Source: Phoronis pallida
Taxonomy: Eukaryota; Phoronida; Phoronidae
DNA: 18,706 bases
Direction: 5' to 3'
NCBI GenBank assembly: GCA_028565715.1
Contig: JAOXYC010183134.1
Location: 1-18,706, forward strand
Shown here: positions 1-10,400 of the stretch, piece after piece
How the letters are laid out: each line of letters starts with the position of its first letter
Numbering within the stretch: the first letter of the stretch is position 1
Position numbers and translations under genes: made by a program
Notes under the pieces: generated by a model
The model's input: only the letters and a program-made list of their open reading frames with translations
Told to the model about the DNA's origin: nothing
The model's database searches: none

Positions 1-1339
1 GAAAAACACCGAAGTGCAGCTACACTTTGCCTGCCTCATTAGCAAGTACGCATCATCAGCAGTATACCTCCCGCCAGGAATCCTTTGAGGAACATGACTA
101 ACTTGCATCTGAGTAAAAACAATTCAAAAAATCTGTAAGGGGTTATTTGAGAGCTTTTCATCCCGGCGAAAAAAGTCGAACCCAGGCTTGAGCAAAGGTT
201 TGATTTGGATAGAAAAAGCTCCCAAAAGCCCTTTCACAATTTTTTTTGAACTTTTGTACTAAGATGCAAGTGTTCATCGTACACAAAATTTCTAGTTGAT
301 TTGAATTTTGACGCCAGATCGGGACCAACGAGGCGACAGTAGGCCTATATTTAATACATTTATAATTACTCAGTCACCAACAATAAGCGCGGCGTACATA
401 CTATTTAGATTTGCGTTTTCTGAATTCTTACCTGTGATATTTTCTACTTTGGTCAATCACAGCGAAAAGTTAAAATGTGTTCATGTTATCTCAATCGCCA
501 TGTTAAACATGAACTCGGGCGAGAAGAAACAAAAAAATGGCGCGAACCCCCGTTGTTTGGTCGTCTGGTAATCGTGAAGTGTGTTTTGGAGAGTATTGCG
601 AGCTATTCAAAAGGTTTATGATTTATACACTCCACTGTCTTATCAGGTAACCGAGATAAGGACACAGATGGAACTGATTATTTTTACTTGACCGCCGTCT
701 GAGTAATTTTTGAGCTACGCAATAACAAAATATACGAACGCACGTCGTTTCAACGTGACTTGAGTTTAATTGCGGTCACTCCATGATGTTAGAAATGGTA
801 TGGGCACATTTCTTCAATTTAAGATAAAACCCTATTTGTGAGTAGGCCTACGTTTTTAATAAATGGACATACTTTCCATTACGATACAAGCCGTAGATCG
901 ATAATCTCATCGTTATACGACAGCGCTATCTATCGGTGTAGCGGAAATCATTACATACTATTTTATTATTTCCAAGATAAATGCTCCTACATGCGCTAGG
1001 TCATCCATGGGCAAGACTGACAATGTAGCAGTTTGCCAGATACCCCCAATTAGCCCACAACTTGCGTCGAGAACGTGCCAATTGTTCAAACATGCTGGGT
1101 CGGGAAATGGCCATATTGAATTCCTCAACAATAAACGATAGATGGCGCAATAGTAAAAATTTGTATTGAACGACGCACATCAAACTAAAAACCTATTCAA
1201 GTGTTTATTATGTCAGTTGTGGTATACTCAACCTATTCAAATGACATGAATAGCAAATAGGCCGTATTCAATAGAATGTGAACTAACAATACCGCATGGC
1301 TAGTTCTCTACTGACTAGTTTAAAATTGGCAACCCACGT
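1..1339. other. Upstream non-coding stretch
   Basis: AT-rich sequence with no supportable gene. Short open frames here show no family motif. Two TAGGCCTA palindromes occur (340-347, 843-850). A short inverted pair, gcgctatctatcg (923-935) and cgatagatggcgc (1136-1148), matches at 12 of 13 positions and may bound a small element of about 226 bp. Confidence 0.5.
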
Positions 1340-1437
1340 CAGGCTACAAACTCGCCGATTTTAACCCAATTTTAATCCAAAACACCACCGGACATTTCGA
1401 CACCTGACGGCTAGACTCTCTTCGGGACAGCTTACAG
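1340..1437 (+). other. Possible non-coding 5' exon
   Basis: A consensus donor, CAG|GTGAGT, occurs at 1435-1443. A strong acceptor lies before exon 1a (AG at 4234-4235). Together they suggest a 5' UTR exon ending at 1437 that splices to 4236. The start (1340) is arbitrary: no promoter motif is visible. It could equally be a chance donor-like string. Confidence 0.3.
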
Positions 1438-1653
1438 GTGAGTGAAAACTTTAGCCACATGTGTATATTATAGGTATTAGGTTGTGCATAGTTATTGGTT
1501 GAATGTGTGATGAATAGAATTTTGACTAGAGATCAGCTGTTGCTTGACCTAGTAAATGACAATATGGTGACCCAATTTTAAGAAGACTTTTGGATTGAAT
1601 ATATTCATATTCCTTTTATAAACTTAATAAAGGAACCAAGAAATCGTTCTCTC

Positions 1654-1722
1654 AACATTATATCCAGGGCTCAATTTGCACTCACATTCCCCGTTCCGTC
1701 TCACTAAAAGCTGAAGTGAATG
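1654..1722 (-). mobile_element. SINE body fragment (diverged)
   Basis: Resembles the body of the SINE at 10920-11152: cattatatccaggg aligns with cattacatccaggg, followed by CACTC-CATTC and a purine-rich segment ending in gaagtgaa. No tRNA-like head is visible. Alignment was by eye, so the limits are approximate. Confidence 0.35.
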
Positions 1723-1741
1723 ACAGCATATTGCGACTGCC

Positions 1742-1984
1742 CTATGTTCCGACAGGTCTATGTTCCGACAGCTCTATATTCCGACAGCTCTGTACATTTT
1801 CGGAACATAGAACCTTTTGCTTTTTAAAAAAGGTTATACTGATGTTCCGACAGCTCTATATTCCGACAGCTCTATGTTCCGACAACTCTATGTTCCGGCA
1901 GCTCTATGTTCCGACAGCTCTATATGTTCCGACAGCTCTATGTTCCGACAGCTCTATGTTCCGACAACTCTATGTTCCGACACA
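1742..1984. repeat. 16-bp minisatellite, about 12 units
   Basis: Consensus unit ctatgttccgacagct, three units before and nine after a spacer at about 1790-1841. One unit is 18 bp and several carry single substitutions. The period is not a multiple of three, so the open frame across it is not a real protein. The spacer contains an inverted copy of the core (cggaacat at 1801-1808). Confidence 0.9.
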
Positions 1985-2499
1985 CTTTGATGGGGTACCA
2001 CGAAGTATTGAGTGGTGCCTTGTGGCGAGCCCTTTAGGCCAACTGCGTAAAAAACAAGTCGAGGGAACACAAAGTTATGTATAAGAGGGTATCATCTCAT
2101 TTTTGTCTGACTCGGTGCCCCAGGGTGTCTGCATTCCCCGGCACTGTTGAAGACTTGTCTAGGAAGTATAATCGTTTTTGAATGGGTTAAGCATGACTAT
2201 TAACCTGGTTCCCTACGGTTACATTCTTTGAGAACCGATTGTCATGTAAGCGACGATGTGTAGGAGAGTACATGACTATAGGCCTACCTTTACTATTATG
2301 CCTTTAACAGATATAGCTCGGCACTTCAATCCATAACAGTAAATATTATTTGATGTTATCCTCTAAATCAAATATTGACTTATTGAAAAATGTCAACAAG
2401 GAAACATTTCGAAGTTATCAGCAACCACGGTGCAGGATTTCCTTGGTCAGGTGGTTTCATCAACAGCTCCAAGTTTCAGTTCCCTTGTGTAATTTTTGG

Positions 2500-2690
2500 T
2501 GTGTTCGTTTTAATAATATTAGTACTTTACTAGCGCTTATATAGCGCCTTTTTATTCAAAGCGTTTTACAATTCTTAACAGCACTACCCAGGGTCTGCAT
2601 CTGTCCACTCAATTGACATTTCAACTCCCTCGGGAGCATACATCAACGCACAGCATTTGCTAAACAGTTCACAACACCATCCTATCCCAG
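2500..2690. repeat. Interspersed repeat-like segment (agcgcttata...)
   Basis: The string agcgcttatatagcgc, then tttattcaaagcgttttaca and a later cagggtctgcatctgtccac, resembles a dispersed repeat I associate with marine invertebrate genomes. This is from memory, and no second copy is in the window. Limits are approximate. Confidence 0.3.
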
Positions 2691-3213
2691 CCCAGTACGT
2701 TCTAGCTTTGGCTCAAATCTTGGCGAAGTCGCACTCCATTACCTTCAACCCAAATTATACAAAATTGCTATAAAGGACCGATACCAACACCCGCGCAAGA
2801 TGGTGGAAACTCGCAATATCGATCACTCACTGCAATACGTACCGTATTGATAAAAACCCAACTTAAAAGTCCGTTGCACGCCTGTACGTGTACATATGAT
2901 GGAGTTCTCCACAGCACCATCAAGACAGAATTCCGTCTGAGTCATTTCAAAACTAGAAAAAGCTAGCTGACTAGGATGTTTTGTATTGAGCATTTGACTT
3001 GTGTGACAAAAGATACTCTGACTGAAACGATTAATAGAACTTGTGACCATACGTCCATGCGTCATGGCAAAATGACAACATTACGCCCATATGTTAACAC
3101 TGACACGAAATGACCGGTAAACTGACCCAGAATGTTAATTATGAAGAAAAATCTCATTTTTCAAAATAGTAAATGACGTTTGTCCTTGGCCACAGTAACA
3201 AAATAAAACCAAA
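2691..3213. other. Non-coding stretch
   Basis: No gene, RNA or strong repeat could be supported here. Open frames on both strands are short and without motifs. Confidence 0.5.
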
Positions 3214-3471
3214 GCACTGAGCGTTTTCACAAAAAATCCATGATATATTTACACCTTTTACAGCAAACTAACGTTTCACACTCCAATCCGCTTGCATTCT
3301 CAAAGTGCGATGAAGTTTGGCGGGATTATTACAAAGTGACCACTCTTTGTATTCAAGCTTGGTGCTTGTTATTGTGATTATCCAGCCAAACTTCAAAGTG
3401 AAACGTTAGTTGTCTGTAGATAGTGTTAAATGTTAATACACCATAGATTTTTCAGTGAAAACGCTCAGTGC
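3214..3471. mobile_element. Foldback (MITE-like) element
   Basis: Perfect 17-bp terminal inverted repeats: gcactgagcgttttcac (3214-3230) and its complement (3455-3471). Interior arms also pair imperfectly, for example ctaacgtttcac with gtgaaacgttag, and gaagtttggcgggattatta with its near-complement around 3370-3394. About 258 bp with no coding capacity. Target-site duplications are not clear. Confidence 0.7.
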
Positions 3472-4235
3472 ATTGTTTTTTAACAGCCTGAAACCGGTTG
3501 TGTTACTTTAAATATACATCGTGTGACACGTCGAGAACGTTGAAGTGGTACAAATTTCATCGAATGAGACTCGTGTTTGTATTACCCGTATAACCGTATT
3601 TTGCCTTCAAAGAAAAATATGACAAGCTGCTTCAATTCAACGTCGAGAAATATTGTTGTGTCTTGAAGTGAAGTGAACCTATCTGTAAACGCTGTTTTTC
3701 AGGCGTCTATATGGAAGAAATTGTGTTACTTCGGGGTAATGTGAAATAGTTCCTCAGACACTTCGCCGGTTTTGCAACCCCATCTTAACCGGGAACGGAT
3801 TGAATTGAAATTGAGACATAAATCAAAACAACAAACGTTTTTATTACATGTACAAAATAATAATGAAAAATGAAATAAACGAGGTGATGTTATGTAACGG
3901 AAATGTACGTGTACCTTTAGACACTGATTACACATGATACTTACGTAGCGCTCAGGTACGACAATATATTTTAGATGCGTGCACTTCGTTCACACATGTG
4001 TAGTCATTTATTGTTATTTATGAGTGTTTTATTGGAAATTGATATTTAAGACATTAATTAAACATCTCAAAATAATTTTTTTCAGAAGTCAATCATAAGA
4101 CATATCTGATGACAAAGATTTAGATTAATTCATTTAAAACAATCCATGACATACAATAATGGGTTAATTAATTATTTCGCTTTTCACACTTTTTGACTTG
4201 AATGAATGAGAGTCGAAGCAACTTTTTAATTGTAG
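3472..4235. other. Non-coding stretch upstream of exon 1a
   Basis: AT-rich, with no gene or obvious repeat. If the exon at 1437 is not real, the promoter for exon 1a could lie here, but I see no TATA box or initiator I would defend. Confidence 0.5.
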
Positions 4236-4454
4236 GACTCCCTGTGACGTATCGTGCCACCAGGAGCAGAAAGGAAAATGGCCGATCCCGCAAACGCTGG
4301 ACGAAGTTACAGGTTCGCTGTCAATGACTCACAAACCGATCTCTCTCAAGACCCTCCAATAGACACGACTCCGCGGGAACCCCCCTCGATGAAGGAAGAT
4401 CCCCGAGGTGTCAGTTATAGATATGCCGTCAACAATCAAAATGGAGGCTATTCG
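4236..4454 (+). CDS. Exon 1a: N-terminus of long isoform (coding 4278-4454)
   Basis: The ATG at 4278 (context aaaATGG, A at -3) opens 59 codons ending exactly at a GTGAGT donor, phase 0. An in-frame TGA at 4245 rules out an upstream start. A good acceptor (tttttaattgtag, AG at 4234-4235) lies just before, so this is likely a second transcribed exon with a 42-nt 5' UTR part. The peptide is hydrophilic, Pro/Asp-rich and cytosolic. It contains a duplicated motif, SYRFAVND (aa 10-17) and SYRYAVNN (aa 46-53). Joining to exon 2 in phase 0 keeps the frame open into TM1. Confidence 0.8.
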
Positions 4455-7400
4455 GTGAGTGTCATTTTGTCGATAGAGGGCGATCATTTTACAGAGTAAA
4501 GTTTCTCGAAATGCTTTGTAAAAACAAATTTTTATACGTGGAACTTGACTCTTGGAACAAAATTGTTTGACGGTATCAGTTACATTCAACAACACTTCGT
4601 TTCTAAAGATTGATGGTTCTCGGGTGACCATATTTCAAAAATTGGTATAATATCGAAATATGCTTTGAGCATCACATTAAAGATTTACGTCATTCTTGTC
4701 GGGCATCCCATTCACGTTTTGTTTTGTGACAGGGGTCAACACACTTCAATTTGGTTTTGTCGTCGAGGTTATTACGCATATCGTGTATTTAAATCTTTGG
4801 GTCTTGTTACGGGAATCCGGGACGAGAATATACTCGCGCTTTACTGTTTGTGTATTTGCGTAGGCGCTCAGTTGTGTCAAAGTTGGGACGTTGAGCATAC
4901 ATTGTCCATTGTGAACGTTGTCAGTGAGGAATTAAGTCCTGGACAAAATGAATAAAGAAAAGGGAATAGAAGCGTTGAAGTATCAACCGAGAAATCCTGA
5001 CGAAAAAATCAGCGATCAAGTGAGTTATCACAACTGTTAAATCAAAAATACTCTGCCGGTGAGCTTATAATTCAAAGATAATTTGTTTTTTTTAAATTAA
5101 GTGCAACGTCGTTACAAATTGTTACACTAATACCTATTGAAGTCCGGATATCATCTCTTACCATGCAGTGATAAAAACTAGTAAATTGGAAATGCGGACC
5201 TGAAAACGTTAAAAGTTATAAAGAAAAACGTTTGCAATGAATCATTTTATTTTCAACCAAATGTTAAAGGATAAAGAATTAGAATATCATGTAAAGGTGA
5301 TTTTTTTGGACATGAAAATGTCCAGGCCGGTAACCAGGAAACGTGGTCAGGCGGAGTTTTCAAGGTTAATTTGTAGAATGCTGAATACCTCTTCCTCATA
5401 CATACATGTATACACTGTTTTGGGCAGTTGATTTTAATTGTAGGCGGTGACACTGAGGGTCAGCAGTATTAAATATGAATTTAATTTAACTACATATTGC
5501 AAGTGTCTCAAATTGTCATAGCAACACGGAGTGACTGTCGTCCCAAATGATTAGTTGTCAAATGTTTAGTTTAATTTAAACAAGATTCATGCACAATTGT
5601 GTTTTAAAAAACGCCCACTGTATTTGTGTCATCAAACGCAACGATCAAATGGCATTGGTGACTCACGTTTTGCATATTTTCAAAAAAAATCCTTCGTACG
5701 CAGACACCTTTTAAATTTAAGTTTAAATTGTCGAAATTTCATGCACGTTACCTACAGGTATCATAGCATTCAAAATACAATTTGGGATGCTTACCTTTTT
5801 GCAAAACCTAGTCAGTTAATGAAAAAATACCAACGAACTTTTAACCTAGGAGAAGCACTAATTTCAACTGTCATTTAACGTAAGTGTGAACGTTGCGATT
5901 TAGGCTATTTTTGGCCTTTTTAAACATAGATTTCTCCGCAATGAGTTGTTGAATTTTCATGAAAATTTAAATATATTCCTTTTAGCCTTATAAGAAGGGA
6001 AACGGTTCTCAGTTTTTTTATTGACCCCTCCATTGCTGAGCTATATGGCTTCAAAAATGAAGACTTTCATAAATTTTTTTTTAAAAAAATGTTAGCTTTG
6101 AAATTCAATATTTTCAAAACTAAAAAAATTAGCAAAATGTTGAGACCCGTTTCCCTTCAATACACGAAATATACTATTTTGAAATATGAACCGTGCCCAT
6201 ATAGTATGTATTGTTCCTGAAATCTTTTTTTTTTCAAAAAATAAATTGATTTTTTTAGTTAAAAATTGTCACATGACCAAAATGATTTTTTTAATTAAAA
6301 GGTAACCAATAGATTCCAAATTTATTCACCTTTCAGAAAATGTATATTTTTGTGGGCCAAAAATAAACATTATTTTTTTATGTCATGAAAACTAAGTCCC
6401 CGTGAGTCACTTATGGTCACACTTACGTAAATAGAACTGAATATAATTGTTCGAGTACGCTACCTGAGTGAGTCTAAATTGTCGAAACAGACCGGTTAAA
6501 GTACTCGAATCGTGTTTAAGGTGACAAGTACCTTAATAAAATAGGCATTGTTAAAGAATGCAAATCGTACAGGCGTAACCACAAGTTCTTTGTACAAGTA
6601 TACCTATAATTTGCTAAAAAAACAAGGTGGTGAATTGAATTGTCATTCATTTCTTGATCAGTATCAGACATTCATTGGTGGTGTCAAGTCCCGGTGTCAT
6701 GTGCGATGTTAAATTGTCTCTTCAAGCATAAGAACATCTTTGTCCACCTGAACATGTGTAAAAAAACATCTTTGTCAACACAAATATGCGTAGGCCTAAC
6801 TGAGGCCCTGATTTGCAGGGATCTTTCAAGGAGGAAGGCGACTTAGTTCAGTTATGACGCCAAAATCACATACTGGCTGTAAATAAACCCGAGAAAGGTA
6901 TACATTGCTATATGTTTATCGAAAGTGGCCGACGACCATATGAACTTTGCATTATTCTTAACATAAAGAATACTGAAGCCAATTGCATAACGTGTCTATA
7001 CAGTCATCAAATGCAAAGGTTTGCCGAAGTTCATCTTTTCTTCCTTGTGATTACAAAAAATACAAAAGTAAGTTCATTCGTTCTGGCGCACATCTGGACG
7101 CATTCACATATACATGAATTGCGCCTGAGCGTGATAAGGTATTGGCCTACATGTGACCCATGCGAACAGAGCAAAATAACAGACCCTGCATAGTGAATAG
7201 GTGCATGCGCCTAAATGTGCACCAACGCGGTACAACTACATTGTACGTGAACATTTGCAAAATCGGCGAGTACATGTACTTGAATTGACGTCGCAGGGTT
7301 AAACGAGCTTTTGGTGAACGGTAGCAGCCGCATTAATGCCATCAGGGTGTCAACCGGTGCGTTTCTCTCGACCGAAAGGCACGACGCTAACGACAAGTGT

Positions 7401-10400
7401 AGCGTTAGTCATGCCTGGTTACTTTTGCTAAATATGTTTTTATGCGCCCACACTCATAATATGTGGGTGCATTATGTGATAGGTAGCGTCGGCGGCGTCG
7501 GCGTCACCGGCGTCGGCGTTACACTTCGTTGTGACCACAATAACTTGAGAACGCTTTGTCGGATTTTGACGAAACTTTGCATACTTAAGCTTGTTCTTGG
7601 CATGAAAAGGAATGCTGCTTTCGAAAACCGGCGTGTTCCGTCAACATTTGTGCCCCCTGGTGGTAATTTCAGTTCGGCCATATTAATTATGTTGTGATTG
7701 TGAATCCTAGGTTGTGACCACAATAACTTGAGAACACTTTGATGGATTTTGGCGAAACTTTGCATACTTGTTCTTGGCATGAAAAGAAAGGCTGCTTTCG
7801 AAAACCACAGTTGTGCCCCCTGTTGGGATTTTTAGATCCGCCATATTGATTATGATGTGACCACAATAACTTGAGAACGCACTGACAATGATGACATATA
7901 AGTGTATTTTGAAACGATCACTCCTGTAGCCTTGTGAATATAAAAAAGATAACCAAACAGGGTTACAAATACACCACTGAAAAAGAACCCTCTTCATATT
8001 TGTCCCTCTTTTGGAAATAAACTAACGTGACACGGTGTTTGGAAGAAATGTCTCCTACAGTTGAAGATATCTATCGTGTCATGATGTAAATCGGAACATT
8101 CATATTTGCCCGTCTCCTATTTAAAAGCAGAACTTCCAGAGATCCACGTAACTCTCGATTATTTCAACGCACTTCTTCCATGTCATTCAGAATGACACAA
8201 TGTTTTTTTTGGCGTGTTCCGCCTTCCATGACTTCCGGTACAGTATATTGCAAAGAAAAACAGACAGAAGTACGACACGTGTGTCGTTGTACTGGCAGAA
8301 AGACGGCAAGCACGTTGGTGCCATTGTTTAACGTACTTCAACCGCCCTTTTACTGTAGGATTGTTGTTTAGGCGCTCTTTTGTCTTGGCGTATATCTGGC
8401 AGAAATGCGCCTAGTCTTACTTCTGTCTGATTTTCTTTGCAATATGCTGTATGTTGACAGGATCTAGGTGAAACATTCGACCCCGGGTTCTCACTAAACC
8501 AAGGAAAGTCAACTAGGAGATCACGGAAGGGTTTTCAAACTGCATATTATGAAGGGAGATACACGCGTCTGGGTTATTGTGGCTAATCGACTTTCCAATG
8601 CACCAAAGGATAGTCGTTTTTGTCAGTGTGTGCCTATAACCTCGCTTACCTGCCTTCTTGAATATCTAATGCTTCCCATAACCGTTTTCACATTCAGCAT
8701 TTTATTTCTGAACGTGGTACCGTTTTTGGTCTAACTTTTAGAGATTCACCGTTTTTGGTCTAACTTTTAGAGATTCACGTGCGACGCTATATAAACATTA
8801 GACAAAACCAGATTCATTGTGTTCATAGTACCGTATGTCACGGGACCTATCCTATTGGATTAGAGTATCTTACCTTGAGGTTCTATTACAGACGGATGGA
8901 AGCTCACTGGACATCCATAAAAGTACAGATGACATCCTTGACCTTGAAGAGAACACTGAGAGAGGTCAGTGGGGTGGATCTGCTGAGTTCATCCTCTCAT
9001 GCCTCGGTTATGCTGTCGGCCTCGGCAATGTTTGGAGATTTCCTTATCTGTGCTACAATAATGGAGGAGGTAAATAAATTAATATGACAACATAGACTGA
9101 ATTCCAGCCCCTTTGACTCAGGTCTACGAATGCTGCTACTGCTGCTGCTATTACTTCTACTACTTTTATATTCACACAAAAGAACAATATGTCGATATAA
9201 GTTCCTGATGAAAAAATATTTATATTTTGAAATATTGAAACTGTGCTTTTGTCTATCATCTTGAACTTTTAATCTGTCTGACTACCAAATATCAATTTAA
9301 TAAAACGTCATGCACTAACAACACTGAAAGCTGCTCACAACGGTACTCAAAAAAAACTTATTAGAGGAGTCCATACACGAACAATGTTCAAACCGCATCT
9401 CATCAATACTGTGTTTCTTTCCCGCCAGGTGCCTTCTTGATTCCGTACGTCATTATGCTGGTGTTTGTCGGTCTTCCGATCTTCTTCATCGAGTTGATTA
9501 TGGGTCAGTTTGCGGCTGAGGGACCAATGACGATATTTGAGTGTGCCCCGCTTTTCCAGGGTAAGTCTTGCTCAGTTACAACTCAATGCAGTGAAATATC
9601 TGTTGAAATTAAAGAAGAATATTAGTGTGATTCTTGTCGACATTTTAAGAGACATTTTCACCAGTACTAGAACCTTCCAACTATACACTCCTTGAGGACT
9701 TCTCTTTCAAAAATTGTCAAACTTGGCGCAATGATTATAGTGTGCTACTCATGCGCATTGCATCGTTAGATGCAAAAAGCGGAATATAATGAGAGATCTT
9801 CATTTTTTTTCAATGTCTCCATAAGACTCATAAGTTAACCCAAATGTTGTATATAGTAAATTGAAAACCAGATGAATTCTGGAGAGCTCTTTGCTTTCAA
9901 TTTGGTCGGCTTCATTCTACTCCTAATACGACTATCCGATAACTGCAGTGTGAAATGGTTTCTTATTCATTATTCAGGTGTAGGGGCTGGTATGGTGATC
10001 ATCTCGTTCTTAGGGAGCATTTATTATAACATGATTATAGGCTGGTCACTCTACTACATGTTTGCTAGCTTTACATCAGATCTTCCCTGGGCAAAATGCT
10101 TCAATGATTGGAACACTGACAGTAAGTGACAACGAAACAAACTGATTTATCTTCCAAGATTGTTCAAAACTAATTTTGGTTCAGCTCATTTAACTACTGG
10201 CACAGCAAATACAACGTTTTACATTAACCTTAAACTGAAGTTTCCAATGATGGGTGACATTTGGAATCTGCGGGTGCATTTGTTAGCAATGCTTTTTTAA
10301 AAGTGTATAGTAACAACGAAATCTCTTAAAACAGCGATGCGCAAAACGGCGTAAAATATTACATTATCATGACGACATTTGACCAACCGTCCCATATGCT

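Noticed and set aside
308-571. 87-codon open frame upstream
   Set aside because: No recognisable motif, no splice or promoter support, and an AT-rich intergenic setting.
1001-1183. 60-codon minus-strand open frame
   Set aside because: It lies between two short inverted repeats and shows no protein family features; likely part of a small repeat.
1716-2084. 122-codon open frame with repeating FRQLY-type peptides
   Set aside because: It is a read-through of the 16-bp minisatellite; the period is not a multiple of three, so the peptide changes frame from unit to unit.
4254-4277. Upstream extension of exon 1a from a GTG codon
   Set aside because: Nuclear translation starts at ATG; the ATG at 4278 has a good context and a TGA lies in frame at 4245.
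4937-5019. Exon 1b as an internal exon between exon 1a and exon 2
   Set aside because: Every nearby acceptor joined in the phase set by exon 1a meets a stop codon, so only a first-exon role is possible.
7311-7780. Overlapping open frames on both strands through the tandem repeat
   Set aside because: They are repeat-derived, differ between units, and show no conserved protein.
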